Assembly (NCBI GenBank): GCA_905200435.1
Contig: CAJKKJ010000066.1
Coordinates: forward strand, 1-5,830
DNA length: 5,830 bases
Source of the DNA: an uncultured Bacillota bacterium
GTDB lineage: Bacteria; Bacillota_I; Bacilli_A; RF39; UBA660
Reading direction: 5' to 3'
Below, one piece after another: positions 5,184 through 5,830 of this stretch (within the stretch, counting starts at the first letter, position 1; each line of letters opens with the position of its first letter). The notes beneath the pieces were generated by a model. The model had not been told where the DNA came from and did not search any database. It saw only the letters and a program-made list of their open reading frames with translations. A program made the position numbers and the translations under genes.

Positions 5184-5813
5184 ATGTTAATATTAGCAAA
5201 AGCAACAATGGCAATGATGATTGGTTTTATATTAGCAATAATACTAGGATTAATATTAATACCAATATTAAGAAAATTTCACATTGGACAATCAGTAAGT
5301 ATATATTTACAAGAAAAACATAAGAAAAAAAATGGTATTCCAACAATGGGTGGTTTAATATTTATAATAACAACAATTGTAACGGTAATTATATTATTAC
5401 TAATGAAAAAAATTGAGTTTTCGGAAAATTTATTTATTTTAATGTACGTTTTTGTTGCATATGGAATACTAGGATTTATAGATGATTATTTAATAGTTGT
5501 TAAAAAAAATAATAAAGGATTAACCGAATTACAAAAATTATTGGGTCAACTATTTATTGCACTAGGTTTTTACATAATATATATGAAAAGTGGTCATCCA
5601 CCAGTACTTGAAGTAAATGCTTTTGGATTAAACATAGATATTAATTTTGGACCGTTTTATATATTATTCATAATGTTTATAATGGTTGCAAGTAGTAATG
5701 CTGTAAATTTAACAGATGGTTTAGATGGATTAGCAGGTGGATTATCAATCATTTCATTTTTATGCTTCGCTTTAATAGCATGGAATTCTAAATGGATAGT
5801 TGGATATGAAGAT
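5184..5813 (+). CDS. mraY: Phospho-N-acetylmuramoyl-pentapeptide-transferase (3' truncated)
   Basis: MraY is a polytopic membrane enzyme that transfers phospho-MurNAc-pentapeptide from UDP to undecaprenyl phosphate, making lipid I, the first membrane step of peptidoglycan synthesis. The visible 210 residues are about two thirds of the usual 320 or so. Signatures in order are HKKKNGIPTMGG (46-57), GFIDDYLIVVKKNNKGLT (97-114, with the catalytic Asp pair D100/D101), QKLLGQ (117-122) and SNAVNLTDGLDGLAGG (171-186). Hydrophobic segments at about 5-27, 55-74, 84-105, 120-134, 157-173 and 186-203 agree with the multi-helix topology. The frame reads into adapter bases after Asp210. The third catalytic Asp, in the FMGDTGS region, would lie beyond the break. 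AGGAG (5171-5175) is 8 bases before the ATG. The gene implies a cell-walled organism. Confidence 0.95.
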
Positions 5814-5830
5814 AGATCGGAAGAGCGTCG
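5814..5830. other. Illumina TruSeq adapter remnant at contig end
   Basis: AGATCGGAAGAGCGTCG is identical to the first 17 bases of the TruSeq adapter read through on one mate. It is far more GC-rich than its surroundings, sits exactly at the end of the window, and interrupts the conserved mraY frame after Gly-Tyr-Glu-Asp. It is not genomic sequence. Confidence 0.95.

Noticed and set aside
5176..5190. Tiny ATG-ATT-ATA-TGT-TAA frame overlapping the mraY start
   Set aside because: It directly abuts the AGGAG motif with no spacing and is only four codons; a chance product of the ATGATTAT start context.
1..5830. CRISPR array, tRNA, rRNA, insertion sequence, toxin-antitoxin or defence system
   Set aside because: No periodic repeats, no cloverleaf or rRNA-like segments, no transposase or terminal inverted repeats, and every gene has a different explanation.

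Overview
The window is very AT-rich and all genes lie on the + strand. It looks like a low-GC Gram-positive bacterium, a Bacilli/Mollicutes-relative such as the uncultured gut lineages near RF39 or Erysipelotrichia; the taxon is inferred, not proven. The reasons are strong A/T codon bias, strong AGGAGG-type ribosome binding sites, sigma-A promoters, the infC-rpmI-rplT operon with a Bacillus-style attenuator leader, and an mraY gene, which implies a peptidoglycan wall. All sixteen Trp codons counted are TGG, so the standard bacterial code fits, although no visible gene ends in TGA.

Layout. 1-961: the 3' part of a secreted or surface protein with Ig-like modules and a cysteine-rich C-terminus. 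966-1006: a long hairpin. 1027-1657: a promoter and an HdeD/DUF308 membrane protein. 1669-3120: the translation operon. It has a consensus promoter, a structured leader with an attenuator, infC (apparently starting at an AUC codon), rpmI, rplT (with an extra C-terminal Rho_N/SAP-like domain) and a terminator. 3151-3769: a CYTH-domain gene split by a +1 frame change. 3804-4331: a promoter and a small HAD-like phosphatase of the 5'-nucleotidase type. 4383-5059: a membrane-anchored extracytoplasmic protein with RCC1-like repeats. 5109-5165: a terminator and a promoter. 5184 to the end: the first two thirds of mraY.

The last 17 bases (5814-5830) match the start of the Illumina TruSeq adapter and are not genomic. 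The native sequence therefore stops at 5813, inside mraY. This also warns that raw-read quality near contig ends, and perhaps the CYTH frameshift, should be checked.

The genes do not form one pathway. The core is an autoregulated ribosomal-protein/IF3 operon, with independently promoted envelope and metabolic genes around it. I see no mobile element, CRISPR array, tRNA, rRNA or defence system. The most interesting biology is in the infC operon: a three-way-junction leader with competing helices, a non-AUG start for IF3, and an L20 protein with an added nucleic-acid-binding-like domain.
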